From E44-bin32 sp034430615 (GTDB lineage Bacteria > Chloroflexota > Anaerolineae > Anaerolineales > E44-bin32): a stretch of DNA of 64,000 nt. A program made the translations under genes and the position numbers. Positions within the stretch are counted from its first letter, which is position 1. Each line of letters starts with the position of its first letter. The stretch lies in contig DAOUEJ010000216.1 of the NCBI GenBank assembly GCA_034430615.1, forward strand, positions 1-64,000, read 5' to 3'. The notes beneath the pieces were generated by a model. That model was not told the origin of the DNA, did not search any database, and saw only the letters and a list, made by a program, of their open reading frames with translations. Shown here piece by piece: positions 36,489-45,339 of the stretch.

Positions 36489-36507
36489 CTTTTTGGACGG
36501 CCCCTAC
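36489..36507 (-). repeat. Right terminal inverted repeat of the IS1182 element
   Basis: Reverse complement reads GTAGGGGCCGTCCAAAAAG. Together with GGGCCGTCC just inside the element it forms a hairpin that may also end transposase transcription. Confidence 0.7.
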
Positions 36508-36612
36508 GGGTATCGTTGGGTAGTGACATGCCCTCATTGAAGTACCCGCAATGGCGAGTGGTCTAGGCGGAGATGAGACCAAACCCGCTTCCCGCAGTGA
36601 GTGCTGTCGGGG

Positions 36613-36960
36613 TTAGATATCCATCAAGCGGTCGCGTACGTCGATCGCCTGGCCAAAGGCTGCGCCAAACACCGCCAGGATGACGATCGCCACGATCCCC
36701 ACCATGTCGGTCCACTCGGCCTGGACGAAGTAAGGCAGCAGGAGCAGGACCAGGAGCCCGAGCAGGATCCCCACAAGGGTGAAAGTGATCACCTTTGGGA
36801 TCTGGCTGAAGATTTTGGAGAACACGAAAGGCTCCCGGCTTCCACGCCGGCGCCGGGCGACGTGATGCTGAACTTTCTGCTGCTGAACCTGGGGATCGCG
36901 CAGCGAAATCTGCCGGTCACGGAGTTTGCGCAGGCGTTCGACCTCATCCTCACGGCCCAT
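36613..36960 (-). CDS. Hypothetical membrane protein with two transmembrane helices
   Basis: 115 residues. A charged N-terminal half rich in Arg, Glu and Gln (cytoplasmic, probably helical) is followed by two hydrophobic helices (about 56-77 and 84-103). GGAGGATGAT just before the ATG is a good ribosome binding site. The protein has no enzymatic motif and no family I can name. It lies between the IS element and the GrdB-like remnant. Confidence 0.65.
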   Translation of the reverse strand: MGREDEVERLRKLRDRQISLRDPQVQQQKVQHHVARRRRGSREPFVFSKIFSQIPKVITFTLVGILLGLLVLLLLPYFVQAEWTDMVGIVAIVILAVFGAAFGQAIDVRDRLMDI

Positions 36961-37070
36961 ATCATCCTCCGAAATGGCATAAAACGTTCATTTGTATTGT
37001 AGCGAATATAAAGCTGGAATCAAGCCAGATTGCCGGACCTAGTGGATTAGCTCGGCCTGATCCTTGATCG

Positions 37071-37367
37071 CCCCGCGCTTGTCGAGCGGGATCTGTCGAT
37101 CAGGATCAAGGTCCTGTGGAGGGTCAACCCGGTGAAAGTCAGATGCAGCGCGGGTTCCATATCAAAGCCTTCCATGCGCTCGAGACAATCCGAAGCGCCG
37201 GGACGGTGATCCACTCTGCGCAGCGCTGGCCTTCCAGCGTGGGACAAGCTTCCCGGAGCTAGCAACCCACTGAACCCGCACCCATCATCGCTGAGCTCAC
37301 ACCGAAGGTACGCGAAATCCTGCGCAATCGTCTACAATTCATCCCGCATTCAGAGTATCGAAAGTGA
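37071..37367 (+). pseudogene. Remnant of a GrdB-family gene (C-terminal third)
   Basis: Translated in one frame ending at TGA 37365-37367, this stretch aligns without gaps to the C-terminal part of the GrdB-family selenoprotein at 28759: PGESQMQRGFHIKAFHALE against PGDTAQQLRVLSQALGILE, then VIHSAQRW against IEHSLETW, then QPTEPAPIIAELTPKVREIL against QPAEPSPIIAELSPKFREML. The Trp codon before QP is now a TAG stop (37260-37262), other residues are degraded, and no N-terminal part or UxxC motif is found upstream. It is a decayed paralogue. No ORF of normal length is left. Confidence 0.8.
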
Positions 37368-37461
37368 TACCGAAGGTGTTTTATTCAAAGAGAATTGTGA
37401 TGAAATATCATTGCGTCGGTGAATTGTTCGCAGCGCGATTACCATCGAGAAGGAAAAATCA

Positions 37462-38277
37462 TTGACTAAACCCAAATCGATGCTCAAGATTCTTGAGGAA
37501 ACCAGCCGTACTTTCTATTTACCGATCATCCGCCTTCCCCAGGGGCTTCAGGAAGCAGTTGCCTCAGCCTACCTTTGTATGCGGGCGATCGATGAGATCG
37601 AGGATCATCCCGAGCTTGATCCGCGACAGAAATCGAATATCCTTCAAGCCGTGAGCTTTGCCCTTCAGGGTCAGCATTCCGTAGAAAACTTCAAGCACGA
37701 AGACTTGAGCGAAGCTTTCCTGAATATGACGCGGCTGCCAGAAGTAACCCAGCGGCTAGGCGAGTGGGCCATCCTGGCGCCTGGCGCAATCGCTCCCAGG
37801 ATCTGGGAGGCTACCGCCGCCATGGCAGAACGGATGGCAATGTGGGCCCAGCGCGGTTGGTCTGTGGTTACCCAATCCGATCTTGATCGCTACACTTTCA
37901 GTGTCGCGGGTGCCGTCGGACTTCTGCTCTGCGACTTGTGGGGTTGGTTTGATGGCCTGCAACTCGAGCGTAGCCACGCCATCTCCTTCGGCCGCGGTCT
38001 ACAAGCCGTGAATATTCTCCGGAATCGCAAGGATGATCTCAGCCGAGGTGTGGACCTTTACCCTCAGGGTTGGGGTGATAAGGACATGGAAACCTACGCC
38101 CGCGACAGGCTTATCGCTTCAGAAAGCTACAGCAACACATTTCCTGAGTTATATAAGAGCTTTATCGCCATTCCGCATGCTCTGGCCGTCGCAACGCTCG
38201 ACGCGCGCCGTGATGGGAAGCTCAAACTATCACGGGCTGCTGTCCTGCAGATCGTTAGTCAATTCGATCGGGCTTAA
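37462..38277 (+). CDS. Squalene/phytoene synthase family protein
   Basis: 271 residues from a TTG start with AGAAGGA 7-8 bases upstream. It is an all-helical head-to-head prenyltransferase of the squalene/phytoene synthase family, with first Asp-rich motif in AIDEIEDHPELD and second in NILRNRKDDLSRG. In the second motif the usual Arg-Asp is Arg-Asn (NILRNRKDD) and the Asp pair lies slightly later. It probably joins two prenyl diphosphates, but the product (squalene, dehydrosqualene or phytoene) cannot be told. No other carotenoid or hopanoid gene is near. Confidence 0.85.
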   Translation: MTKPKSMLKILEETSRTFYLPIIRLPQGLQEAVASAYLCMRAIDEIEDHPELDPRQKSNILQAVSFALQGQHSVENFKHEDLSEAFLNMTRLPEVTQRLGEWAILAPGAIAPRIWEATAAMAERMAMWAQRGWSVVTQSDLDRYTFSVAGAVGLLLCDLWGWFDGLQLERSHAISFGRGLQAVNILRNRKDDLSRGVDLYPQGWGDKDMETYARDRLIASESYSNTFPELYKSFIAIPHALAVATLDARRDGKLKLSRAAVLQIVSQFDRA

Positions 38278-38601
38278 TCTGAGCTGCCATAGCCCTTTCC
38301 AATGAATATGATCCAGCAAACAACTGGGAGAATTCGTTTACATAGCGGAAGAGCTAATCTGTACCTTCGATATATGTCCCAACCCACAGCATTTCATATC
38401 ACGTTTTGATCACGAACAACTTTTCCAAGGAATCGTTTTACTACTAAAGAGGGCATGTCAATCGTGAGTTCATAGTAACCGCCCTGGCCTAAATCGGACA
38501 GGAAGCCTCTGGTTATAGTCGGGTGGGCCATGGCGTTAATGGAGAAACGGGGCGCCTGTAGGCGCCCCGTCTGCGTTCATAGTTCGAACTCGATGACCGG
38601 G
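38278..38601. other. Intergenic gap between synthase and sugar ABC genes
   Basis: No supported gene. The only feature seen is the terminator hairpin at 38547-38570. A short plus-strand frame over 38530-38940 is a shadow of the solute-binding protein gene. Confidence 0.5.
38547..38570 (-). terminator. Terminator hairpin of the sugar ABC operon
   Basis: A perfect 10-bp stem, ACGGGGCGCC with GGCGCCCCGT, around loop TGTA, 31 bases past the solute-binding-protein stop codon. On the minus strand TTCTCC follows, a weak T-tract. Confidence 0.6.
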
Positions 38602-40008
38602 TTACTGCGTCTCGGCCAACGCCTCGGCTGCGGATGCGTTCAGCTCTGCCAGCAAAGTCGGGATCTGGTCGGCATCGCTCTGCAAGATAGCCGAGAAGGT
38701 ATCCTGGACATCACGGCGAACCGTGCCCCAGGAAGCCCAGCCCGGTTCTCCAACACCGTACGGTGCCAGGTCAAGACCCTGCGCCCAGAGCGGGTTTGTG
38801 GCAGCATAGTCGGCAAGCAGATCAACTGCGCTGGCCCGAATCGGGTAGTACGCGCTGGCTTCGATCCACTTGGCATTGATCTCGGGGCTGGTAAACCACT
38901 TCAGGAACAACCAGGAAGCCACTTCCTTCTCAGGGGTTGATTTCACGATGGCCGAGTACTGTACGTAGGCATCTACGCCCTGCGTCCCACCGTCTCCCAC
39001 AAAGGGGGTAAACGTCCAGACATCGTCATGGAAGGCACCCTCGGCCTCGAAAGCATCCGCCTGGTAGGTGTAGCCGGCGGTTGAGCTGATCGTGATCAAT
39101 GCGCGGCGGGTGGCGAATTCGGGGTTCGGATAACCTTCGGTGGCGTAGGCGCAGCCCTCATCCCAGATTTCCTTCCAGAATTCGGCTGTGCGCACGACAG
39201 CCGGGTTGGTGAAGTCATAGCCATCACCGGCTTCGTTGTACATGGTCCCGCCCAATCCGAAGACGAAGGAGGCGACGTTGCTGGCACCGGTGTATAGCAC
39301 CAACCCGCCCTGGCCATCGTTGTCAGGGTTGTCATCGGCCGTATTGGCAGCCGTCGCGGCGCAGATCTGCGCTTTGTACTCATCGAGCGTCGTCGGCGGC
39401 GCGGCGAAACCAAGTTCCTCGGCCCAAGTGTTATTATAGAAGTTCACGTTCTCAGACTGCCCATGCGGGAAGCCTACCCGGACACCATTGGCGTTGACCC
39501 CGCCATCCCAAGCGCCGGTGTAGTAATCGGCGATCTCTTCCCCGGTCAGGCCCCAATCAGGATCATTGATGTAGCTATCCAGATCGGCCATCACATCGAC
39601 CGAATGCCAGGTGTCGAGGGCGTTGGTGTAGCCCACGACGACATTGGGCAGGTCGCCGGACTGGATGGCGGCGTTCATCGCGTCTTCCAGGTCACGGTAG
39701 GCGCCCTGGTCGAGCGCCTCGACCGTGATGCCCCATTCGTTGGTGGCGTTGAATTCATCTACGATCGCCATCAAACCTTCACCAGTCGAGCCCGTGCCCC
39801 ACACGTGCCAGAAGGTCACGGTCTGACCACTCGGGTCGACCGCCGGCATGGCCGGTTCAGGTGTCGGCTCCACCATCGGTGCTTCTGTGGGTGGGACGGC
39901 GGCTGGTGGTTCGGTAGGAGCTTCGGTGGCTGCCGGTGAACAGGCTGAGAGCGCAAGCGGCAGGACCAACGCCACGAGAAGCAACCAGGCGTACATATTC
40001 TTCTTCAT
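38602..40008 (-). CDS. Sugar ABC transporter substrate-binding lipoprotein
   Basis: 468 residues. Lipoprotein signal with lipobox LSAC (Cys about residue 23), a Thr/Pro/Glu-rich linker, then a family-1 solute-binding fold (VTFWHVWGTGSTGEGLMAIVDEFN and later AYVQYSAIVKSTPEKEVASWLFLKWFTSPEINAKW). It should bind a carbohydrate outside the membrane and pass it to the two permeases encoded directly upstream on the same strand. GAGGAGG lies 10 bases before the ATG. The actual sugar is not shown. Confidence 0.93.
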   Translation of the reverse strand: MKKNMYAWLLLVALVLPLALSACSPAATEAPTEPPAAVPPTEAPMVEPTPEPAMPAVDPSGQTVTFWHVWGTGSTGEGLMAIVDEFNATNEWGITVEALDQGAYRDLEDAMNAAIQSGDLPNVVVGYTNALDTWHSVDVMADLDSYINDPDWGLTGEEIADYYTGAWDGGVNANGVRVGFPHGQSENVNFYNNTWAEELGFAAPPTTLDEYKAQICAATAANTADDNPDNDGQGGLVLYTGASNVASFVFGLGGTMYNEAGDGYDFTNPAVVRTAEFWKEIWDEGCAYATEGYPNPEFATRRALITISSTAGYTYQADAFEAEGAFHDDVWTFTPFVGDGGTQGVDAYVQYSAIVKSTPEKEVASWLFLKWFTSPEINAKWIEASAYYPIRASAVDLLADYAATNPLWAQGLDLAPYGVGEPGWASWGTVRRDVQDTFSAILQSDADQIPTLLAELNASAAEALAETQ

Positions 40009-40098
40009 TGCGAACTTTCCTCCTCGATACGAATTATCCAGGTAATATTGGACTGACTCAATTCCCTCTTCTTTCGATCGCTGCCTCCTTCCGGCCGA

Positions 40099-40995
40099 TC
40101 AACCCTTCAAACCGCTGCGGGCGATAGACTCCGTGAATTGCTTCTGGGTAAAGAAGTAGAGCACGAGTATCGGCACGATTGTAATAACCGCACCGGCCAT
40201 CATCAAGTTCAACCTCTGGCCAGCCTCATCGATGAAGCTTAAAAAGCCGACCGTGATCGGACGCCAATCGGGTGTGTTGGTGACCAGCAAAGGCCAGGCA
40301 AGTGCATTCCACGATCCCATGAAGGAGAGCACCAGGATAACCATTAAGGGTGCTTTGGCCAATGGAAGCACAACCTTCATCAGGAAACGCATATGCCCGG
40401 CGCCATCGATCTGGGCCGCGTCGAAGAGTTCGTCGGGGATCTGGGCGAAGAATTGCCGCAGAAGAAAGATCGAAAATACGCTCCCCATGAAGGGGATCGT
40501 CAGCGCCGGCCAGTTGTTGATCCACGGGATCGGACCGATCCGGCCCAGCCAGGTGACCGTCAGGAAGTTGGGGATGATCAAGACCATGGCCGGGATCATC
40601 ATCGTGCTGAGCATAACACCGAAGATCAGGTCCCGGCCGGGAAACTCGATCCGGGCAAATGCATAGGCTGCCAGGATGCTCACGGTGAGCTGGCCGGCCA
40701 GCGTGATAATGGTGATCTGGATGCTGTTGATCATATACTCGGCGAACTGCGCTTCCTTCCACGCATCGATATAGTTCTCGAGGTGGATCGCGCTGGGGAA
40801 CAACTTGACGCCCATCGATTCACCGATCGACATGAAAGAGGTCGAGATCATCCACACGAAGGGAATCACTGCTAGCAGCGCACCCAGGATCAACACCAGG
40901 TAGGTCAGGCTATGCCGGGTGATGGCCCTCATCAACGTGCGTCCGAAACCCCTGTCCGCACCCGAGCTAATTCTCTGATCGGTTCGATCAGCCAT
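40099..40995 (-). CDS. Sugar ABC transporter permease, MalG type
   Basis: 298 residues, about six transmembrane helices. The EAA loop that contacts the ATPase is present near the C-terminus (LFDAAQIDGAGHMRFLMKVVLPLAKAPL). It overlaps the upstream permease gene by 8 bases, indicating translational coupling. No ATP-binding subunit is encoded nearby; a shared MsmX/UgpC-type ATPase elsewhere is expected. Confidence 0.94.
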   Translation of the reverse strand: MADRTDQRISSGADRGFGRTLMRAITRHSLTYLVLILGALLAVIPFVWMISTSFMSIGESMGVKLFPSAIHLENYIDAWKEAQFAEYMINSIQITIITLAGQLTVSILAAYAFARIEFPGRDLIFGVMLSTMMIPAMVLIIPNFLTVTWLGRIGPIPWINNWPALTIPFMGSVFSIFLLRQFFAQIPDELFDAAQIDGAGHMRFLMKVVLPLAKAPLMVILVLSFMGSWNALAWPLLVTNTPDWRPITVGFLSFIDEAGQRLNLMMAGAVITIVPILVLYFFTQKQFTESIARSGLKG

Positions 40996-42700
40996 AGAAC
41001 ACCCTCGATCCCTGCAGACGGTTATTGAGCACGGTCAGGCTCAGGATAATGGCAAACAAGACAAAAGCCAATGCCGACGCATACCCATATCGAACTTTGT
41101 CGTAGAACTCGAGGAAGATCGTGACGCTGAAAGTATCTACCGTGCCCAGCGAGAGTTCATGCCGCAAGACCCAGATGTGGCTGAACGCTTTAAACGTTCC
41201 GATGATCGCGATCAGTGAAAGGAAATAGGTGGTGGGAGACAGAAGCGGGAAGATGATCTGCCTGAAGATCTGCCAGCGTCCCGCGCCGTCGATCTCGGCC
41301 GCTTCGATTAATTCGGTCGAGATATTACCCAGCCCCGCCAGATAAATAACCGTGTCGTAGCCCACATAGACCCAGATCGAGAATATCATCACCACGACCA
41401 GCGCCAGGCTGGGACCAGCAGCCCAGGCGGGGATCTCCTGGCCAAACCGCTCCGCCAGGAGTTTGAAGATGCCGTTCGGCTCCTGGATCCAGCGCAGGGG
41501 TTCAAGCCCGGCAAATTGCAGCAGTTGGTTGACCGGAGCCTGAGGGCGGATGGAGAACATCTGCTTGAAGACGGCGGCGGAGGCGACAAAAGGCGTCACA
41601 TAGGGCAGGAAGTACAACATGCGGAATAGCTCAGATCCTGCCAGACGCCGGAAGAGAAGGACCGCAAGGAAGAGCGAGATCCCCAGCTGGAAGGGGACTG
41701 TCCCGAGAGAATAGAAGATGGTGACTTTCAGACCTTCCCACACGTCTTTGTCACCGGCGTCGATCACCATCGGGAGTTCTCCGATCAACACCCAGCCGCC
41801 GACTAACAAAACCGTGGCGCCGAGAATCCGCAGCCAGAACGTGCGCGTGGACATCTCCCCCTCTGCCTCCCGCCAGACGAACCAGGCCGCTATGAGTAAG
41901 AGCACACCACTGCTGATGGTGATGATCTGGGACCAGAGAGCCGGGCTCTCGCCAGTTTCAAGCGTTTGTTGGTATGCAAGCCCTGCTTGCTGGTAGGTAT
42001 AGGCAGCCAGGAAAACCCCAACCCCGAGGGCGAACCAGATCGTGGTGAAGGAAACTTGATAGCCAAATGCCCCAGGTTTTCTCCACAAGCGGATAAAACC
42101 AAAGGATACGAGTATGGCGATCACCAGCAGTAGTAGGAAAAGCTTCAGGGCCGCCACGACGTGCGGCACGGAGAATGCCTCGCCCAGCAATTGGATGAAG
42201 AGCTCGCGGGTCCGATCGAGCGTGATGACCTTGTTGGCAATATCGAGCACATTCGGCAGGAGCAGCACGGTCCAGCGCAAGAAAGCGACCAGCGTTGCGG
42301 CGTGCAGTACACCGGGGAAGACCATGATCCACGGTTTTACCTCGCGTTCTTGCGCCTGTCTGAGGACCCGACGCATCAGGAACCAGGCCAATACGATAGC
42401 ACCCACCGCCAATGCAAAGAGCAGGACGTAGATAAAGGTATCGATCGCGCGCACATAATTCGTGAGCCCGATGAAATCGCCCCGCCGCAGCTTCCATTGG
42501 TACAGGCTGACATAAAGCGCGAAGCCAACCGGGAAGATGCCGAAGACAAAGATCAGCAGCGTCGCCGGCAGGATCATCAGGTAGCCGGTTATATATTCTC
42601 GGAGCTTGCGGCCGCTGTGTCCGCTCATGCCGCTGCGGAGTCTTGCGAGCCGGGATTGCCTCGTAAGTTGAATATCCGCTGGTCGACGGGTTTCCTGCAC
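40988..42700 (-). CDS. Sugar ABC transporter permease, MalF type, with large hydrophobic insertion
   Basis: 570 residues from a GTG start with GGAGGACGA just upstream. The first helix and the C-terminal permease core (from about residue 320, with EAA loop ELIEAAEIDGAGRWQIFRQIIFPLL) match MalF-type permeases, normally about 300 residues. Between them lies roughly 230 extra residues with five to six additional predicted helices (for example FIYVLLFALAVGAIVLAWFL and FLLLLVIAILVSFGFI). E. coli MalF also has an insertion after its early helices, but that is a soluble periplasmic loop. The function of this insertion is unknown. Confidence 0.9.
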   Translation of the reverse strand: MQETRRPADIQLTRQSRLARLRSGMSGHSGRKLREYITGYLMILPATLLIFVFGIFPVGFALYVSLYQWKLRRGDFIGLTNYVRAIDTFIYVLLFALAVGAIVLAWFLMRRVLRQAQEREVKPWIMVFPGVLHAATLVAFLRWTVLLLPNVLDIANKVITLDRTRELFIQLLGEAFSVPHVVAALKLFLLLLVIAILVSFGFIRLWRKPGAFGYQVSFTTIWFALGVGVFLAAYTYQQAGLAYQQTLETGESPALWSQIITISSGVLLLIAAWFVWREAEGEMSTRTFWLRILGATVLLVGGWVLIGELPMVIDAGDKDVWEGLKVTIFYSLGTVPFQLGISLFLAVLLFRRLAGSELFRMLYFLPYVTPFVASAAVFKQMFSIRPQAPVNQLLQFAGLEPLRWIQEPNGIFKLLAERFGQEIPAWAAGPSLALVVVMIFSIWVYVGYDTVIYLAGLGNISTELIEAAEIDGAGRWQIFRQIIFPLLSPTTYFLSLIAIIGTFKAFSHIWVLRHELSLGTVDTFSVTIFLEFYDKVRYGYASALAFVLFAIILSLTVLNNRLQGSRVFYG

Positions 42701-42789
42701 TCGTCCTCCAAAACGCTCATGGATTAATGTGGATTAGAATTATAGGCTACCATGCAAAACTGAACCAGTGCCCACTTTCAAAAGAACGG

Positions 42790-44085
42790 ATGATCATGCT
42801 CCTTACAGACAGGTCTGCAGAAGCCATCGACCGTATTCAGGCTACACGCTTACCAGGACTCGACCTGGGCAGTGACAGCATCCACCCTAACTACAACGGC
42901 CTTTCGATCCTCAACCTGCCCTCCAGCTTGTGCAAGTGGTTCGCGGCAGAGCCGCTGACCCATCCTGCCCTTGACCTTTCTGCATTGGACGCGCTGGCCG
43001 AAGACATCGATCAGATCATCGTTGTCCTCGTCGACGCTGTTTCATTGAGCCGTTTCCAGCGCTGGATGGCAGACATGCTTCCGTCACTCACCACCGTACC
43101 CGGGGAGGCCTCCCTCACCACGATCACTTCCGTAGTTCCCTCGACGACGTGCGCCGCGCTGACGACTTTATGGACCGGACGCAGCCCGGCCGAACACGGA
43201 ATCCTCGGTTATGAGATATTTCTACGTGAATTCGGCCTGGTTGCGAACATGATCACCCATGCGCCAGCCGCGTTTGATGGTGAGGCTGGTTCGCTCTACC
43301 GCGCCGGCCTCGATCCGCTGACATTCCTCCCCGTTCCAACGATCGGACCGCACCTGGCACGAAGTGGTGTAGAAACCCATGCCCATCTGCATTACTCCAT
43401 CAGCGGATCCGGCTTGTCCCGGATGCACTACCTGGATGTTCAGGTGCACACTTACGCCGGGGTATCCGACCTGTGGATTTCTGTTCGTCAGTTGGCAGAA
43501 CAACCGCTCAAATCCAGGCGCTATCTCTGGGTTTACTATGGGGGCGTTGATGGACTTTCCCACCGGCATGGCCCTGATTCCGAGCAAGCCCGGGCTGATT
43601 TCCAGGCGTTCATCCTGGGCCTCTTCAACCATTTTCTGGAACCCCTCGATCGCGAAATCGGGAAACGAACACTCTTCCTGATGCTGGCCGATCATGGCCA
43701 GGTCACTACCCGGAAAGATCCTCAATATGAACTTCGCTCTCACCCAGGACTGGCCCGCCGGCTGCACATGAGCCCGACCGGTGAGAACCGGCTTGCGTAT
43801 CTCTACCCGCGACCCGGCCAAGCGGAGGCCGTCAATGAATACGTTCGCCGAACCTGGCCAACTGGGTTCCAGCTCCTACCTTCTGGCTTCGCGCTCGAGG
43901 CAGTCCTGTTCGGGCCCGGTGAGCCGGCTGCTTCGGCGTTCGATCGTCTTGGCGACCTGATCGCTATCGCCCAGGATGATGCCTACCTGTGGTGGGCAAC
44001 CAAGGAAAACCCGCTCATTGGACGCCACGGTGGCATCTCACGCGATGAAATGCTCGTTCCGCTCTTCGCCTACCGCCCGAGTTGA
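42790..44085 (+). CDS. Alkaline-phosphatase-superfamily phosphodiesterase
   Basis: 431 residues from ATG 42790; the frame goes up to 42727 but the first 21 residues look non-coding, and the start is not certain. Family-typical metal-site motifs: IVVLVDAVSLSRF, nucleophile Thr in VPSTTCAALTTLWTGRSPAEHGILG, YYGGVDGLSHRHGP, and MLADHGQV. It belongs to the type I phosphodiesterase / nucleotide pyrophosphatase group; no signal peptide, so it is probably cytoplasmic. It is divergent from the sugar permeases. Substrate unknown. Confidence 0.82.
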   Translation: MIMLLTDRSAEAIDRIQATRLPGLDLGSDSIHPNYNGLSILNLPSSLCKWFAAEPLTHPALDLSALDALAEDIDQIIVVLVDAVSLSRFQRWMADMLPSLTTVPGEASLTTITSVVPSTTCAALTTLWTGRSPAEHGILGYEIFLREFGLVANMITHAPAAFDGEAGSLYRAGLDPLTFLPVPTIGPHLARSGVETHAHLHYSISGSGLSRMHYLDVQVHTYAGVSDLWISVRQLAEQPLKSRRYLWVYYGGVDGLSHRHGPDSEQARADFQAFILGLFNHFLEPLDREIGKRTLFLMLADHGQVTTRKDPQYELRSHPGLARRLHMSPTGENRLAYLYPRPGQAEAVNEYVRRTWPTGFQLLPSGFALEAVLFGPGEPAASAFDRLGDLIAIAQDDAYLWWATKENPLIGRHGGISRDEMLVPLFAYRPS

Positions 44086-44103
44086 TATCCCTATCTCGCA
44101 TCA

Positions 44104-44134
44104 AAACCACCTCCCAGGGTGTGGGAGGTGGTTT
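44104..44134. terminator. Bidirectional terminator between phosphodiesterase and SPFH genes
   Basis: A perfect 13-bp stem, arm AAACCACCTCCCA (44104-44116) pairing with 44122-44134, with loop GGGTG, followed by ATTTCTT on the plus strand and by a short T-rich stretch on the minus strand. It lies between two convergent genes. Confidence 0.8.
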
Positions 44135-44156
44135 ATTTCTTCCTACCTTGCATGAA

Positions 44157-45179
44157 TTATGGTTGCGCAGTGCCTCCCAGTGAAGGCAAGGGCAGCAGGT
44201 ACGGATTATCAGCCGGGACGAGCATCACCTGGATGCCGGGGCCAAGCTTCTGGATGTATTCGAAGGTGATCAGGTCGGGATTGTTGCGCAGCGCATCGGC
44301 GATCAATCCCAAGGCCTCAGCCTCGGCCTTGGCCTCGATCACACGCGCCAGGGCATGGCCTTCGGCCTGGATCACAACAGCATCAGCCTCACCCTGGGCG
44401 ACCTGGCGAGCTTGCTCAGCTTCCTGCTCGCGCTGCTGAACGATAAACGCGGCCTGCTGCGCTAGCTGCTCGGCAATCTGCTTCTGCTCAACCGAGGCAG
44501 CATATTCGTCTGAGAAGGCGATGTTGCGCAGGACAAACTCATGCAAAATCAGGTTGCCTTCATTAAAACTGGCTGCGAGCTGATCGGTCATGAATGTGGT
44601 CAATTCGAAACGCTTGGTGCTGATGACCTCATCGATCCTGAATTGTGAGACACCATCGCGGATGACACCGCGTGCAAAGGGCCGCACCAGGTTATTGATA
44701 TACGCACCAGACCACTTGATATGGGATTCAACCACTTTGGACGGGTCGATCGAGAAGATGACCGAGGCGTCGACCCGGACGATCTGGCCGTCCGCGGTGC
44801 GTGCTTCGACCGAATCATCACCTTCTATCGCCCCCTCTTCTGGTGCGATCGACATGGTATATGTCTGGCGGGTGATGGGGTAGGTAATCACGTTCTCGAG
44901 AAAGGGCACAACCCATCTCAAACCGGGTTCGAGCGCTTCTGGGCGGACACCATCACCGAGTGCGGTGATGACCACGCCACGCTCGGTCGGCTGGATGAAG
45001 ACCAACCCCGCGCTGACCGTCGTAAGAGCTAGCGCCAGGATGATCGCCCCGATGATGATGACCCCGGCAGATTTCATCCGCTGCCCGCGTGCAGCCTGGG
45101 CAACCGCCAATCCGATGGTGCCAAGAGCAATGACCCAGGCTACTGTGGCGAGTGCCGATAGAACTACTGAGACGTTCAT
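44157..45179 (-). CDS. SPFH/band-7 (prohibitin-like) membrane protein
   Basis: 340 residues. Two N-terminal hydrophobic helices (about 8-28 and 38-62) are followed by a band-7 domain (about 68-250: FIQPTERGVVITALG, EGDDSVEARTADGQIVRVDASVIFSID) and an Ala/Glu-rich coiled coil (about 225-300: QQREQEAEQARQVAQGEADA). Such proteins form oligomeric cages or scaffolds in membrane microdomains. No NfeD partner is adjacent. Confidence 0.9.
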   Translation of the reverse strand: MNVSVVLSALATVAWVIALGTIGLAVAQAARGQRMKSAGVIIIGAIILALALTTVSAGLVFIQPTERGVVITALGDGVRPEALEPGLRWVVPFLENVITYPITRQTYTMSIAPEEGAIEGDDSVEARTADGQIVRVDASVIFSIDPSKVVESHIKWSGAYINNLVRPFARGVIRDGVSQFRIDEVISTKRFELTTFMTDQLAASFNEGNLILHEFVLRNIAFSDEYAASVEQKQIAEQLAQQAAFIVQQREQEAEQARQVAQGEADAVVIQAEGHALARVIEAKAEAEALGLIADALRNNPDLITFEYIQKLGPGIQVMLVPADNPYLLPLPSLGGTAQP

Positions 45180-45339
45180 TTTCTCCTCCTCAGGAAGTTG
45201 TTCTATTCTTGGCGAATTTATTCGAGTGTACGAATTCTACCATGCACACCTCGGCGCCCCCGACAGGTGGCTGACATCTCCCGCCCACGGAGCGGAGTCG
45301 TAGATAGACTTGATTCATGATGGTGATCGGGTTGGTGTC

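Larger units (their letters stand above)
34768..36507 (+). mobile_element. IS1182-family insertion sequence
   Basis: About 1740 bases with one transposase gene. The ends are imperfect inverted repeats of 19 bases, GTAGGGGCTGTCCCAAAAG on the left (34768-34786) and GTAGGGGCCGTCCAAAAAG as the reverse complement of 36489-36507, with two differences. Each end can also fold on itself as a hairpin. No clear target duplication is visible next to these limits, so the true tips could differ by a few bases. The element looks intact. Confidence 0.8.

Noticed and set aside
34768..36507. Target-site duplication of the IS element
   Set aside because: No matching direct repeat of usual length could be seen directly outside the assumed ends, so none is reported.
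36601..37002. Plus-strand frame of 133 residues
   Set aside because: It is antisense to the membrane protein at 36613, which has a good ribosome binding site and clear transmembrane helices.
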